Shown: positions 8,823-17,404 of the stretch, in pieces | How the letters are laid out: each line of letters starts with the position of its first letter | Numbering within the stretch: position 1 is the first letter of the stretch | Source: an uncultured Planctomycetaceae bacterium | Lineage (GTDB): Bacteria; Planctomycetota; Planctomycetia; Planctomycetales; Planctomycetaceae | Direction: 5' to 3' | DNA length: 60,933 nt | Assembly (NCBI GenBank): GCA_937916515.1 | Contig: CALFSX010000321.1 | Coordinates: 1-60,933 of the forward strand | Made by a program: the position numbers and the translations under genes | Notes under the pieces: model-generated | Seen by the model: the letters and a program-made list of their open reading frames with translations, nothing else | What the model was told of the DNA's origin: nothing | The model's database searches: none

Positions 8823-10313
8823 ATGTCTCAAACAAATTCATTTCTTCACACCTCATCAAGAATCCCGCCTGAACTCATGATTGAAATTCCCGTAATTCGC
8901 TGGGGTAAGCCATACGAATCGCTCGAAAAAGCGGACGTCGTTCACTTCGAAACCGGTGAAGTGATGGCTCGAATGCATCAGGCCAACGCTGGGCTGGTGA
9001 AAATGGACATGCGCAAGTCTGCGAACGCTCGCGAAGCCTTGCGCAAATTTACGCCTCAACAACTGATTGAAATGTGCGTCAAGGCGGCTGACCTGTTTTT
9101 GACCGCAGAATTGCCGCTCGGCACGGGTACTCAAACTCCCGACCAGTTTTGCGAAATTCAATCGGCCACCACCGGCTTACCGTTAAACATGGCCAAAGGG
9201 AACATGGGCAAGATTGCCTTTGTTCTGAAAAATATGGGAGCAACTCTGGATGCTCTGACGCGAGGTCTTCCGCTGGATATCCTTCATAAAGGGTATGGCA
9301 TGGAATCGCGAGGCGTGATGGTCAGCTATCAGGCTACAACGGATACTCTGGGTTTGGTACTGCCTTCTAATTCGCCGGGCGTACACACACTGTGGTTGCC
9401 CGCGATTCCGTTGCAGGTCGGGCTGGTTTTGAAACCGGGGTCTTCTGAACCGTGGACTCCGTATCGAATGTTCGAAGCCTTCGTGGCCGCCGGTGTGCCT
9501 CGCGAAGCGTTCTGCTTGTATCCGGGGCCTCACGAAGTCGGAAACGCAGTTCTGGAAAAGTGCGAGCGAGCGATGATTTTTGGAGGCACGGCGACCGTCG
9601 AAAAGTATGCTGGCGATTCACGCGTGCAGGCTCACGGGCCAGGTTTCAGCAAGATTATTCTGGGCGACGACGTTGTCGATCGTTGGGAAGATTATCTGGA
9701 CCTGATGGTGAAAAGCGTACTGGTTAACGGCGGACGCAGCTGTATTAACTGTTCTGGCATCTGGGCGTCTCGACACACGGAAGAAATCGCAGAAGCCATT
9801 GCCAAACAACTGGGGCCGGTTGAAGCACTGCCTTCAACGGACGAAAACGCGGCTTTGGCGGCCTTCACCATGGAAGGCGCGGCAGAAGCGATGAATAACA
9901 TGATTGAGGAAGGCTGTAAGTCTTCTGCCGTAACAGAAGTATCAGCCAAATATCGCAATGGCGATCGCCTGATCAAAAAAGAACGCTGCGACTATCTGCG
10001 ACCAACTGTCCTGCATGTAAGTGATGTCGACGATCCAATGGCAAACACCGAATTTATGTTTCCATTTGTTTCGGTAACGAAGTGTCCTCAGGACAAAATG
10101 ATAAAAAAAATCGGCAGCACATTGGTGTGTACCGCCATTACGGAAGACGAAGCCTTCAGTGCCGATTTAGTGATCGCTCGAAACATCGACCGCCTGAATA
10201 TTGGAGCCGTGCCGACGTTCGCGTTGAACTGGCTGCAACCTCACGAAGGCAACATCATTGACTTCCTGTATCGCAACCGAGCATTCCAGAAAAGCATGCC
10301 TCCTGCACACTAA
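8823..10313 (+). CDS. Aldehyde dehydrogenase superfamily protein, possibly CoA-acylating
   Basis: About 496 residues from the ATG at 8823; a TTG seven codons upstream is the alternative. Likely NAD(P)-dependent oxidoreductase acting on an aldehyde or acyl-CoA. Seen: LGLVLPSNSPGVHTLWLPAI and KPGSSEPWTPYRMFEAF for the Rossmann part, FGGTATVEKYA for dinucleotide binding, and NGGRSCINCSG with the presumed catalytic cysteine (about 307). The general-base motif ELGG is replaced by HGPGFSKIIL, so the glutamate typical of hydrolytic aldehyde dehydrogenases is missing. CoA-acylating members lack it too, which suggests an acyl-CoA reductase-like reaction (inference). Single gene closed by a strong terminator. 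Confidence 0.85.
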   Translation: MSQTNSFLHTSSRIPPELMIEIPVIRWGKPYESLEKADVVHFETGEVMARMHQANAGLVKMDMRKSANAREALRKFTPQQLIEMCVKAADLFLTAELPLGTGTQTPDQFCEIQSATTGLPLNMAKGNMGKIAFVLKNMGATLDALTRGLPLDILHKGYGMESRGVMVSYQATTDTLGLVLPSNSPGVHTLWLPAIPLQVGLVLKPGSSEPWTPYRMFEAFVAAGVPREAFCLYPGPHEVGNAVLEKCERAMIFGGTATVEKYAGDSRVQAHGPGFSKIILGDDVVDRWEDYLDLMVKSVLVNGGRSCINCSGIWASRHTEEIAEAIAKQLGPVEALPSTDENAALAAFTMEGAAEAMNNMIEEGCKSSAVTEVSAKYRNGDRLIKKERCDYLRPTVLHVSDVDDPMANTEFMFPFVSVTKCPQDKMIKKIGSTLVCTAITEDEAFSADLVIARNIDRLNIGAVPTFALNWLQPHEGNIIDFLYRNRAFQKSMPPAH

Positions 10314-10402
10314 GGCAAGATCGCTAAAGTGGCTGGCACGCAAACGGCGTGATGCATCACCTGATTCTGTTGGCAGACACTTAACTCACACCAAACCTGT
10401 AC

Positions 10403-10440
10403 GGGGCGTTCTGAATCAGTTCAGGACGCCCCTTTTTATT
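10403..10440 (+). terminator. Rho-independent terminator of the aldehyde dehydrogenase gene
   Basis: GGGGCGTTCTGAA (10403-10415), loop TCAG, TTCAGGACGCCCC (10420-10432), one G-T pair, followed by TTTTTATTTT. The classic terminator form, 90 bases after the stop codon. Confidence 0.9.
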
Positions 10441-10505
10441 TTGCTCAGGCAATTTGCGGCAAGCGTTAACAGTCAATACCGCCAGACCGTTAAGCCCTTA
10501 CAACC

Positions 10506-10985
10506 ATGAATCAGCAAGACAGCTACGATCATACGCAACATGGCCCCTTTTGCTGGCTGCTGAACGGAATTGGTCTGCTGCTGATTGGGCTTGCCTGGGG
10601 GCTGCGAGTTGAACGGGGAATTCCGTGGGTCTTTCTGCCCGTTGGTCTGTTGATTTTGCTGCTGGGTGGTGGGTTTCATTTTCTGCGAGTTCGCGACATT
10701 GGCGAGCAGCTGTGTGTCGCATTTGGGCCGATTCCGCTATTTCGCCGAAAAATCGCCTACTGCAATATGACAGGCGTAGAAACCGGTCGCACCACGATTC
10801 TGGATGGCTGGGGGATTCACATGAGCCCTCGTGGAGGGTGGGTATGGAACATCTGGGGGCGAGATTGTGTGGTTTTGCAGCTTAAAAAGGGTATCCTGCG
10901 AATTGGTACTGATGATGCAGAACGGCTGACGGCCTTTTTACGTGTCAGGCTGCCGACAGCGTCGAAGCAATCACATTTATCCTGA
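10506..10985 (+). CDS. Small membrane protein of unknown function
   Basis: 159 residues. Two hydrophobic helices near the start (GPFCWLLNGIGLLLIGLAWG and PWVFLPVGLLILLLGGGFHF) form a hairpin. A short soluble C-terminal domain follows with beta-rich character (LCVAFGPIPLFRRKIAYC, GIHMSPRGGWVWNIWGRDCV, LRIGTDDAERLTAFL). The layout resembles small bacterial PH-like membrane proteins, but I do not recognise the family. It lies between the aldehyde dehydrogenase terminator and the His-rich gene, on the same strand. Confidence 0.7.
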   Translation: MNQQDSYDHTQHGPFCWLLNGIGLLLIGLAWGLRVERGIPWVFLPVGLLILLLGGGFHFLRVRDIGEQLCVAFGPIPLFRRKIAYCNMTGVETGRTTILDGWGIHMSPRGGWVWNIWGRDCVVLQLKKGILRIGTDDAERLTAFLRVRLPTASKQSHLS

Positions 10986-11065
10986 TGATCGCAGTAAGTC
11001 AGGCGAACGAATACAATTTTCGGTTCGTCGTCCGCATCCCATAAACACAACGCGAGGAACAAAAA

Positions 11066-11935
11066 ATGTCAACATTCAAATTAGCGACGCTGGCCGTCGT
11101 AGTCCTGGGGCTTTGCTCATTTGTATCAGCATCCGACATTGATGAGCTGCGCCACCAGGCAGAACGGCTTCACACGGAAGCTCGTGAACATGCGGAACGC
11201 GGTCATCATGATGAGGCCGCTGCTCTGGAACGCAGGGGCGACGAGCTCATGAAGAAAGCCGAACAACTTGTTCGAGACGGAAAGCCTGAACCGCTGTCTA
11301 AGGAATCGCGGAAGCTGAAGATTACTCACCTGAACAACCTTCTTCAGTCAACGTTGGAAAAACAGAAGTTGATGAAGGAGTCCGGAAAAAACTCTGAACG
11401 GTTTGACGAAATGTTTCGTGTGACAATCGCGGAAATGAAGTTAGCTTTGCAGGAACTGAAAGCTGAGGAAGAACCTGCCGAACACAAGTTGCGAAGAGAA
11501 ATTTCCGGGCGCCAGCCGGTTCGTATTTCTGAAGTACGCCGACCCGAACTGCATCGCCCTGAACTGCGTCGATTTGAGGTTCACCGTCCGGAGGTTCACC
11601 GCCCTGAACCGATTCATGAAGGCGTGCAACTGCATCGACCGGAAGATGCTCACCACGGCGATCGAGATGCCCACATGGCGGATGGCCCGCATCGTGAGAT
11701 TGCCGAACGTCTGGAACACATGCACCAGGCGATTCAGCATCTGCAGCATGCCGGGCTTCACGATATCGCAAATCACGTTGCCGAAAGAGTTCATGCCACA
11801 GAAGCGGAGCTTCACGAACATGAGTCACATCGCAGAAATGAACACATGGAAGACCTGGCCCGTCAGATGGACGAGATTCGCCACGAAATCGGGCGGCTGC
11901 ACGAACGTATCAGCGAATTGGACAAGAACCGCTGA
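11066..11935 (+). CDS. Secreted His-rich coiled-coil protein with HRPE repeats
   Basis: 289 residues. Signal peptide MSTFKLATLAVVVLGLCSFV ending near SASD. Residues 25-130 are a charged coiled coil (IDELRHQAERLHTEAREHAE; EAAALERRGDELMKKAEQLV). Residues 150-195 hold short repeats of the form R/H-R/H-PE-L/V (VRRPELHRPELRRFEVHRPE) and then a His/Asp patch. A second coiled coil follows (AERLEHMHQAIQHLQHAGLH). AACGCGAGGAAC lies just before the ATG. The His density suggests metal binding or pH sensing in the periplasm (inference). I know no named family. The kinase gene follows on the same strand. Confidence 0.8.
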   Translation: MSTFKLATLAVVVLGLCSFVSASDIDELRHQAERLHTEAREHAERGHHDEAAALERRGDELMKKAEQLVRDGKPEPLSKESRKLKITHLNNLLQSTLEKQKLMKESGKNSERFDEMFRVTIAEMKLALQELKAEEEPAEHKLRREISGRQPVRISEVRRPELHRPELRRFEVHRPEVHRPEPIHEGVQLHRPEDAHHGDRDAHMADGPHREIAERLEHMHQAIQHLQHAGLHDIANHVAERVHATEAELHEHESHRRNEHMEDLARQMDEIRHEIGRLHERISELDKNR

Positions 11936-12056
11936 TTCTTTGATGCAGTGACGGTAGTTGTTTTTTTTCAAAGAACACATTCACTGTACTTTGAAAACAG
12001 AACTTTTTAACCTCTGGCATGTTGGGGTTTCGAAAGTCGTTCAGGTATCGCCGGTT

Positions 12057-13157
12057 GTGACAAACACCATCAAATTCAGCGAAACGGATCGCGAACTGCC
12101 GAAGCACGTGAAAAACGGCTTCATGCGCTATCGCGATTTTGAACCGCTTACCCAGGGTGGTGAGGCGCTGCTGCGAACCTGTTTCGATGAAAACCTTGGC
12201 CGCACCGTGGTGATGAAGACGCTGTTGCCGCAGCTGCAAAACCTGGAAATCTATCGTAAGCGTTTTCTGCGTGAGGCCCGAGTCACGGCTCAGATCCCTC
12301 ACCCAGTGACCGTGCCGGTGTATGAAATCAGCCGTGACGCTGAAGGAAATGCCTACTTCACGATGAAGAAGCTCGGCGGTCGTGATCTGTGCGATATTCT
12401 GGATCACGTCGCCGAAAAGGACCAGGAAACGATTGAGAAGTTTCCGGTCGATCAACTGCTGAACGTGCTGATTCACGTGGGCCAGTGCCTGGCATTCGCT
12501 CACAATATGGGAGTCGTTCACCGAGATATTAAGCCGGCCAATATTATGGTTGGCGATTATGGCGAAGTGACTCTGCTGGACTGGGGATTGGCCAAAGTCT
12601 GGGATATGCAGCAGAACGACGATCTGGAAACGTTGGTTCTTAACGGACAGCAACACGTTCCCGGAAGGCTCACCGGCCGCGGCGATGTGCAGGGCACTCC
12701 GTTCTACATGTCGCCAGAGCAGGCTCGCGAAACCGGCGCTGTTGATGCGCGTACCGATATCTACAATATGGGGATTTTGTTATTCGAAATCCTCACCAAC
12801 CGAAGCTTCATGTCGGGCCGCAACTTCAAGGAGATCAAACGGAAGATTCTGGAAGATCCCGTTCGAGCACCGGCGGACATTATGCCACGACGATCAATTC
12901 CCGCTGACCTGAATGCGATCTGCCTGAAGGCACTGCAGAAAGATCCTGCAGATCGCTATCAGCAGATGGACGATCTGGTGAACGATATTCGAAATCATCT
13001 GCTGGGCAAGCCCGTTTCTGTTTACAGACAAGCTCCTCTGGTGCGTTGGCTGAGTACTCATAATCGTAGTGCGGTTGACCAAAGCTCTGTGTTTTGGATG
13101 GTGGTTGGAGCGATCTTGTGTGTCGTTTTTCAACTTACGTGGTGGGCATGGAATTGA
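12057..13157 (+). CDS. Serine/threonine protein kinase, C-terminal membrane anchor
   Basis: About 366 residues; the start is uncertain. The frame opens with a TTG at 11958, a GTG at 12057 and the first ATG at 12123; conserved-looking sequence (KFSETDRELPKHVKNGFMRY) favours 12057 or earlier. The Hanks-type domain has an unusual glycine loop (LTQGGEALLRTCFDENLG), VVMK lysine, HRDIKPANIMV catalytic loop, DWG in place of DFG (LLDWGLAKVW), SPEQAR activation segment end and DIYNMGILLFEIL. A hydrophobic tail (VFWMVVGAILCVVFQLTWWA) anchors it with the kinase domain inside the cell. No PASTA, WD or TPR sensor part is present. Substrate unknown; the His-rich secreted protein is its neighbour. Confidence 0.88.
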   Translation: MTNTIKFSETDRELPKHVKNGFMRYRDFEPLTQGGEALLRTCFDENLGRTVVMKTLLPQLQNLEIYRKRFLREARVTAQIPHPVTVPVYEISRDAEGNAYFTMKKLGGRDLCDILDHVAEKDQETIEKFPVDQLLNVLIHVGQCLAFAHNMGVVHRDIKPANIMVGDYGEVTLLDWGLAKVWDMQQNDDLETLVLNGQQHVPGRLTGRGDVQGTPFYMSPEQARETGAVDARTDIYNMGILLFEILTNRSFMSGRNFKEIKRKILEDPVRAPADIMPRRSIPADLNAICLKALQKDPADRYQQMDDLVNDIRNHLLGKPVSVYRQAPLVRWLSTHNRSAVDQSSVFWMVVGAILCVVFQLTWWAWN

Positions 13158-13373
13158 CGCGAGGCATTGTCGGGCCAATGATACGGTGTGCGCAGAAATC
13201 GGTGGTTGTTGAGATCACATGTCGTCGATCACATGCAATCGCCCGCAACCTCGTCGCATAACTTCAATCAGCTGACAATGGCGATTCATCAGCTTCCTGC
13301 CTTCCTACACATGGCTGCAATTTTACAAAGACCAGCCACCGCAAGTTCAATTACGGAACCAAGAAAGTCGTCT

Positions 13374-15239
13374 ATGTCATTCGTTCGTATTTTGCTGCCC
13401 TGTTTTGCTGCAGCCGCGTTGATCTCCAATCAGGCAACCGCTGCGGATTCCGTTGCTGAGGTTACTAAGCGAGTCGGCGACGATATTAAATACCTGGCCT
13501 CAGACGAGCTGCAGGGGCGTGGCGTTGAAACCGCGGGCATTGAACTTGCTGCTCAGCATATTCTGACGGAATATGAAAAGTACGGCCTGAAACCCGGCAT
13601 GCCTGACGGCACGTTTCGGCAGACTTTTGACATTACTGTGGGCGATTTAAAAATCAACGACGCTACCAAGGTTGTTTTCACAAACGCTTCCGGCGTCCAA
13701 AAATCACTCGCGATCGAAAAACAATTTCAGCCATTGCAACGTGGCAAGAATGGAAGCTGTTCAGGCGAGCTGTTTTTCATCGGCTACGGCATTGCGTCTG
13801 ACGAAGATTCCTACAACGAATATGCTGGAATGGATGTTGAAGGCAAGATTCTTGTAATGCTGCGTCGCGAACCGCAGCAGGCTGATGTTAACGGAGGGTT
13901 TAAAGGAACAGAGACAACCGCCCATTCGTATATTGACACCAAGCTTAGCCTGGCAATTAAAAACAAGGCTGCAGGAGTCATCTTCGTTAACGATACTCAA
14001 TCTGTGCCGACTGCCGAACAGGACGATTTAAGCGATCCCAGTAGTTTCGGAACTGTCGGTGCCGGAATTCCATTTGTGCACGTCAAGCAATCCGTTGTGA
14101 ACGAGCTGCTGTCAGGTAGTCCTTTAACTGTGACTGGAGTTGATGGCACACCTCAAACATTAACTAACCTGAAAAGCGTTTGCGAATTCATCGATGGCAG
14201 CCTGAAGCCCGTTTCGCAGGCAATGACCGGCAACAAGGCCGAAGTTAACACAGACTTCAGTGCTTCAAGCGTCGTTGCGACAAATCTGATTGGTGTTATC
14301 GAAGGTGAAGGCGAGCTGGCCAATGAAACAATCGTTGTTGGAGGCCACTATGACCACCTCGGTTACGGCGGCTATGGTTCGCGTGCTCAAAACCGAAAGG
14401 GTGAAATTCACAACGGGGCCGACGACAACGCCACTGGTACCGCTGCCGTTATGGAAATGGTACGTCGCGTTGCAACTGGCCCCAAACCAAAACGTCGGAT
14501 CGTCTTTATCTGTTTTTCTGGTGAAGAACGAGGCTTGCTGGGAAGCAAGTACTACGTTTCGAACCCTGTGTTCCCGCTGGAAAATACAGTCGCGATGCTG
14601 AACTATGATATGATCGGCACGCTTCGAAACAACAAGATTGAGGTGAATGGAGTCGGTACCGCAGCAGAGTTTGCCAATATCGTCGCGGCGGCCGATACTG
14701 TCTCTCCTCTTGATATCACAATTGTCGAACATCCGTTTGCTGGCAGCGATCACCTTCCCTTCTTCCAGAAGGAAATTCCGGTGATGTTTTGCTTTACGGG
14801 AGTGACGCCTCGTTATCACACTCCCGATGACGACTTCGAAACGATCAATGTTGAAGGCGTTGTCTCCGTAATTGACTTCACGGAAAGTCTGCTACGCGGA
14901 ATCGATGCATTGCCTGCGGCTCCTGAGTTCAAGAACGTTGTGCGAGGAAGTCGTCGTCGTCCAACTCAAGTGCCTTATCTTGGGGTGGCCCCAAACATGG
15001 GCGTCGATGCAGATCAACCGGGAATTCCGTTGCAGGTGATTCGCCCCGACAGCCCTGCCGAAAAGTCAGGGTTGAAAGTCGGCGATGTCATTACTGCCGC
15101 AAACGGCAAAGATGTGGACGGCTTTTCAGACCTGGTCACAATTCTGCAGAGTTTAAAGCCGGGAGCTAAGCTGAACCTAAAGGTTACTCGTGGTGAAGAA
15201 ACTCTGGAATTGACGGCCACCCTGGCCAGTCCGCAATAA
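13374..15239 (+). CDS. Secreted M28 family zinc aminopeptidase with PA and PDZ domains
   Basis: 621 residues from MSFVRILLPCFAAAALISNQ, a signal peptide with the cut near ATAAD; the frame is open further upstream but that part is not protein-like. A PA-like insert spans about 90-260. The M28 zinc site shows VVGGHYDHLGYGG, GADDNATGTAAVMEM, FICFSGEERGLLGSKYY, NYDMIG and PRYHTPDDD, giving the two-zinc ligand set. A PDZ domain closes the protein (PYLGVAP, RPDSPAEKSGLKVGDVITAA). It probably trims peptides in the periplasm or outside the cell. All expected catalytic residues are present. Confidence 0.93.
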   Translation: MSFVRILLPCFAAAALISNQATAADSVAEVTKRVGDDIKYLASDELQGRGVETAGIELAAQHILTEYEKYGLKPGMPDGTFRQTFDITVGDLKINDATKVVFTNASGVQKSLAIEKQFQPLQRGKNGSCSGELFFIGYGIASDEDSYNEYAGMDVEGKILVMLRREPQQADVNGGFKGTETTAHSYIDTKLSLAIKNKAAGVIFVNDTQSVPTAEQDDLSDPSSFGTVGAGIPFVHVKQSVVNELLSGSPLTVTGVDGTPQTLTNLKSVCEFIDGSLKPVSQAMTGNKAEVNTDFSASSVVATNLIGVIEGEGELANETIVVGGHYDHLGYGGYGSRAQNRKGEIHNGADDNATGTAAVMEMVRRVATGPKPKRRIVFICFSGEERGLLGSKYYVSNPVFPLENTVAMLNYDMIGTLRNNKIEVNGVGTAAEFANIVAAADTVSPLDITIVEHPFAGSDHLPFFQKEIPVMFCFTGVTPRYHTPDDDFETINVEGVVSVIDFTESLLRGIDALPAAPEFKNVVRGSRRRPTQVPYLGVAPNMGVDADQPGIPLQVIRPDSPAEKSGLKVGDVITAANGKDVDGFSDLVTILQSLKPGAKLNLKVTRGEETLELTATLASPQ

Positions 15240-15293
15240 AGTTCGTCAGACGGTTTCTTGCTGTTTCCAGAAGTCATCTGATTCCACCAACGT

Positions 15294-16319
15294 ATGGCAT
15301 CTTCGAGTCTCGACTGCGACGACTGGCAACCAACGTGTTCGCTGGAAATGCTGAAATTTCGCGCTGCCGCGTTGGCGGCGGCGCGATCGTTTTTTGCACA
15401 ACTAGGCTACATGGAAGTGGAAACACCATTGATGTCTCACGACATTGTGGTTGATGCTCACCTGGAACCATTTGAAATCCCGTCATCCGACGAACGGCTG
15501 TTTCTGCAAACCAGCCCGGAAGCTGGCATGAAGCGACTTCTGGCAGCTGGCAGCGGTTCTATCTTTCAGGTCACTCGCTCATTTCGGCGTCATGAATCCG
15601 GATCGAAACACAATCCGGAATTCACAATGCTGGAATGGTATGGAGTCGGCACAACCTGGCAGGATCAGGTTCTGTTAACGGAAAAACTGGTTCGCTGCAT
15701 TCAGGCGGCAATCAAAACGGCAGGTGCCGCAGCAATGGAATTTGCAGAACCGCACTTCAACCGTATTGCTTACGACAAGGCATTTCTAAGGACGCTGAAT
15801 CAGTCTGTGTTGGAATTGCCAGTCAAACAACTTCGTTGTTTGACCGCATCACACACAAGCTTTGCTGATAGCGATTGCCAGGCACTCGATCGCGACGAAT
15901 TGCTGAACATACTGCTTGCCGAATGCGTTGAACCGGTTCTGGGAACCGAACACCCGGAATTCCTGTACGACTATCCCGCATCTCAGGCAGCGTTGGCACA
16001 GCTAAATCCAGGTGACCATCGCAGTGACCATCGCACGGCGTGCCGCTTTGAACTGTATTGCAATGGGCTGGAACTGTGTAACGGCTATCAGGAACTCACA
16101 GATCCGGCCGAATTGAAAGCTCGCGACCAGCAACAAAACACAACTCGCACGCGGCAATCGGCAGACGCTTTGCCAGGTGCCACCCGCATGCTGGCCGCGA
16201 TGAACCACGGTCTTCCCGCCTGTTCCGGTGTCGCGTTGGGCTTCGACCGACTGCTGATGTGCCTGCTGCAGGAAACCGAAATCCGCCGAGTCATCCCCTT
16301 CCCCATCGACCGCGCCTAG
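15294..16319 (+). CDS. epmA: EF-P beta-lysylation enzyme EpmA (PoxA/GenX type)
   Basis: 341 residues, homologous to the catalytic core of class II lysyl-tRNA synthetase without the anticodon-binding domain. It attaches lysine to a conserved lysine of elongation factor P. Seen: FRAAALAAARSFFAQLGYME with ETPLMS (motif 1), RSFRRHESGSKHNPEFTMLE (motif 2), ELYCNGLELCNGYQELTDP, and GVALGFDRLLMCLL (motif 3). No efp or epmB lies in the window. The TAG stop is followed at once by repeat A (CAGGGGCTTCGCCCTT), so the repeat sets the gene end. Confidence 0.92.
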   Translation: MASSSLDCDDWQPTCSLEMLKFRAAALAAARSFFAQLGYMEVETPLMSHDIVVDAHLEPFEIPSSDERLFLQTSPEAGMKRLLAAGSGSIFQVTRSFRRHESGSKHNPEFTMLEWYGVGTTWQDQVLLTEKLVRCIQAAIKTAGAAAMEFAEPHFNRIAYDKAFLRTLNQSVLELPVKQLRCLTASHTSFADSDCQALDRDELLNILLAECVEPVLGTEHPEFLYDYPASQAALAQLNPGDHRSDHRTACRFELYCNGLELCNGYQELTDPAELKARDQQQNTTRTRQSADALPGATRMLAAMNHGLPACSGVALGFDRLLMCLLQETEIRRVIPFPIDRA

Positions 16320-16408
16320 CAGGGGCTTCGCCCTTGACACCGTGGCGTGGCAGGTACGAGCAAGTGGGAAGTGCTAATCGCCGAGCCGCTCCGTTGTCGC
16401 TTCGAGAT
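16318..16408 (+). repeat. Dispersed repeat A, copy 2 (distal end missing)
   Basis: It starts at the epmA stop (TAG, CAGGGGCTTCGCCCTTGAC) and includes GGCGTGG, then CCGCTCCGTTGTCGCTTCGA. The distal ATGCGCGC palindrome seen in copies 1 and 4 is not found. The rest of the gap to 16679 holds no feature I can name. Confidence 0.8.
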
Positions 16409-16679
16409 ACTCTCGATCGGCAACGCCGACGACTGCAGGTCGCGACATGTCACGAAGTCCTTCTCGGCAAGAAGGACCTACCGTTGGTGGTCTCGCTCGG
16501 GCGTCCGCTTCATAAAAACGCGGCATTTTCGCCAGCATAATCGCTTTAACCGGAATTCCTGAATTATCGCCACTACTCCTGACATTTTCGTGATCCTTGT
16601 GAACGAATCCACGTTTTGGATAGCGAATCCGGGCTGACGAGCCTGGATACTCGGGACCTCATCACTTGAAGGAAGTTCA

Positions 16680-17312
16680 GTGGAACAGTTCATCGAAAAC
16701 TGCTTCGCATGGCCCACGTGGCCGGCAACCATGCTGCTTTTGTGCGTTTGCGGCTATTGGTTGATGATGATGTTGGGAGCCGTTGATCTGGATTTTCTGG
16801 ATATTGATCTGGATCTCGACATGGATATGGAACTGGATGCAGACCCATCAATTCTGCAGTTTGGATTTATCCCCTTAAAGTTTTTAAACATCGGCAGCGT
16901 GCCAACCATGTTGTGGGTGAGCGTATTTTCGCTCACAGGGTGGATGGTTTCGCGACTGTGGAACAGTCCGTTGCCGCACGAATCGTTTTTGTGGAAGGCA
17001 GACACAATTGCCATTATTCGCGACTTTGGAATTGCTGCGTTAATGACCAAAGCGATCACTCAACCGTTAAGAGGTCGCTTTGATCCCGTGCAGCCGAATA
17101 TGCCGGCGCAACTTGTCGGTCGAGTTTGTGTGGTCACCACAACAGAAGTCTCCGACACATTCGGTGAAGCAGATCTACAAACCGACGCCGCTCCCTTAAA
17201 ACTGAAAATTCGAAACAACGAAGGCAACATCACCAAAGGCGACCATGTTGTGATTGTGGATTTCAGAAGCGAAGACAATATCTACTTTGTGCGCAGGTCG
17301 GAAGTGGTGTGA
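16680..17312 (+). CDS. OB-fold membrane protein, YqiJ/NfeD-like (flotillin partner)
   Basis: 210 residues, GTG start with GAAGGAAG six bases upstream. Hydrophobic segments lie near the N-terminus (PATMLLLCVCGYWLMMMLGA) and about residues 73-95 (VPTMLWVSVFSLTGWMVSRL). Between them is an Asp-rich stretch alternating with Leu and Met (LDFLDIDLDLDMDMELDADP). The C-terminal 70 residues form an OB-like domain (MPAQLVGRVCVVTTTEVSDT; KGDHVVIVDFRSEDNIYFVR). In E. coli yqiJ lies beside the flotillin gene yqiK, and NfeD proteins also pair with SPFH proteins. Here the flotillin-like gene begins 92 bases downstream. Family assignment is by resemblance. Confidence 0.8.
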   Translation: MEQFIENCFAWPTWPATMLLLCVCGYWLMMMLGAVDLDFLDIDLDLDMDMELDADPSILQFGFIPLKFLNIGSVPTMLWVSVFSLTGWMVSRLWNSPLPHESFLWKADTIAIIRDFGIAALMTKAITQPLRGRFDPVQPNMPAQLVGRVCVVTTTEVSDTFGEADLQTDAAPLKLKIRNNEGNITKGDHVVIVDFRSEDNIYFVRRSEVV

Positions 17313-17404
17313 TATCTCTCACCTGTGACATCAAGGTGAAGTGTCGCGCTGATTGAATTATTCAAATACAAAATTGACATCGAAAATAATTGGAGCCTAT
17401 CCTC

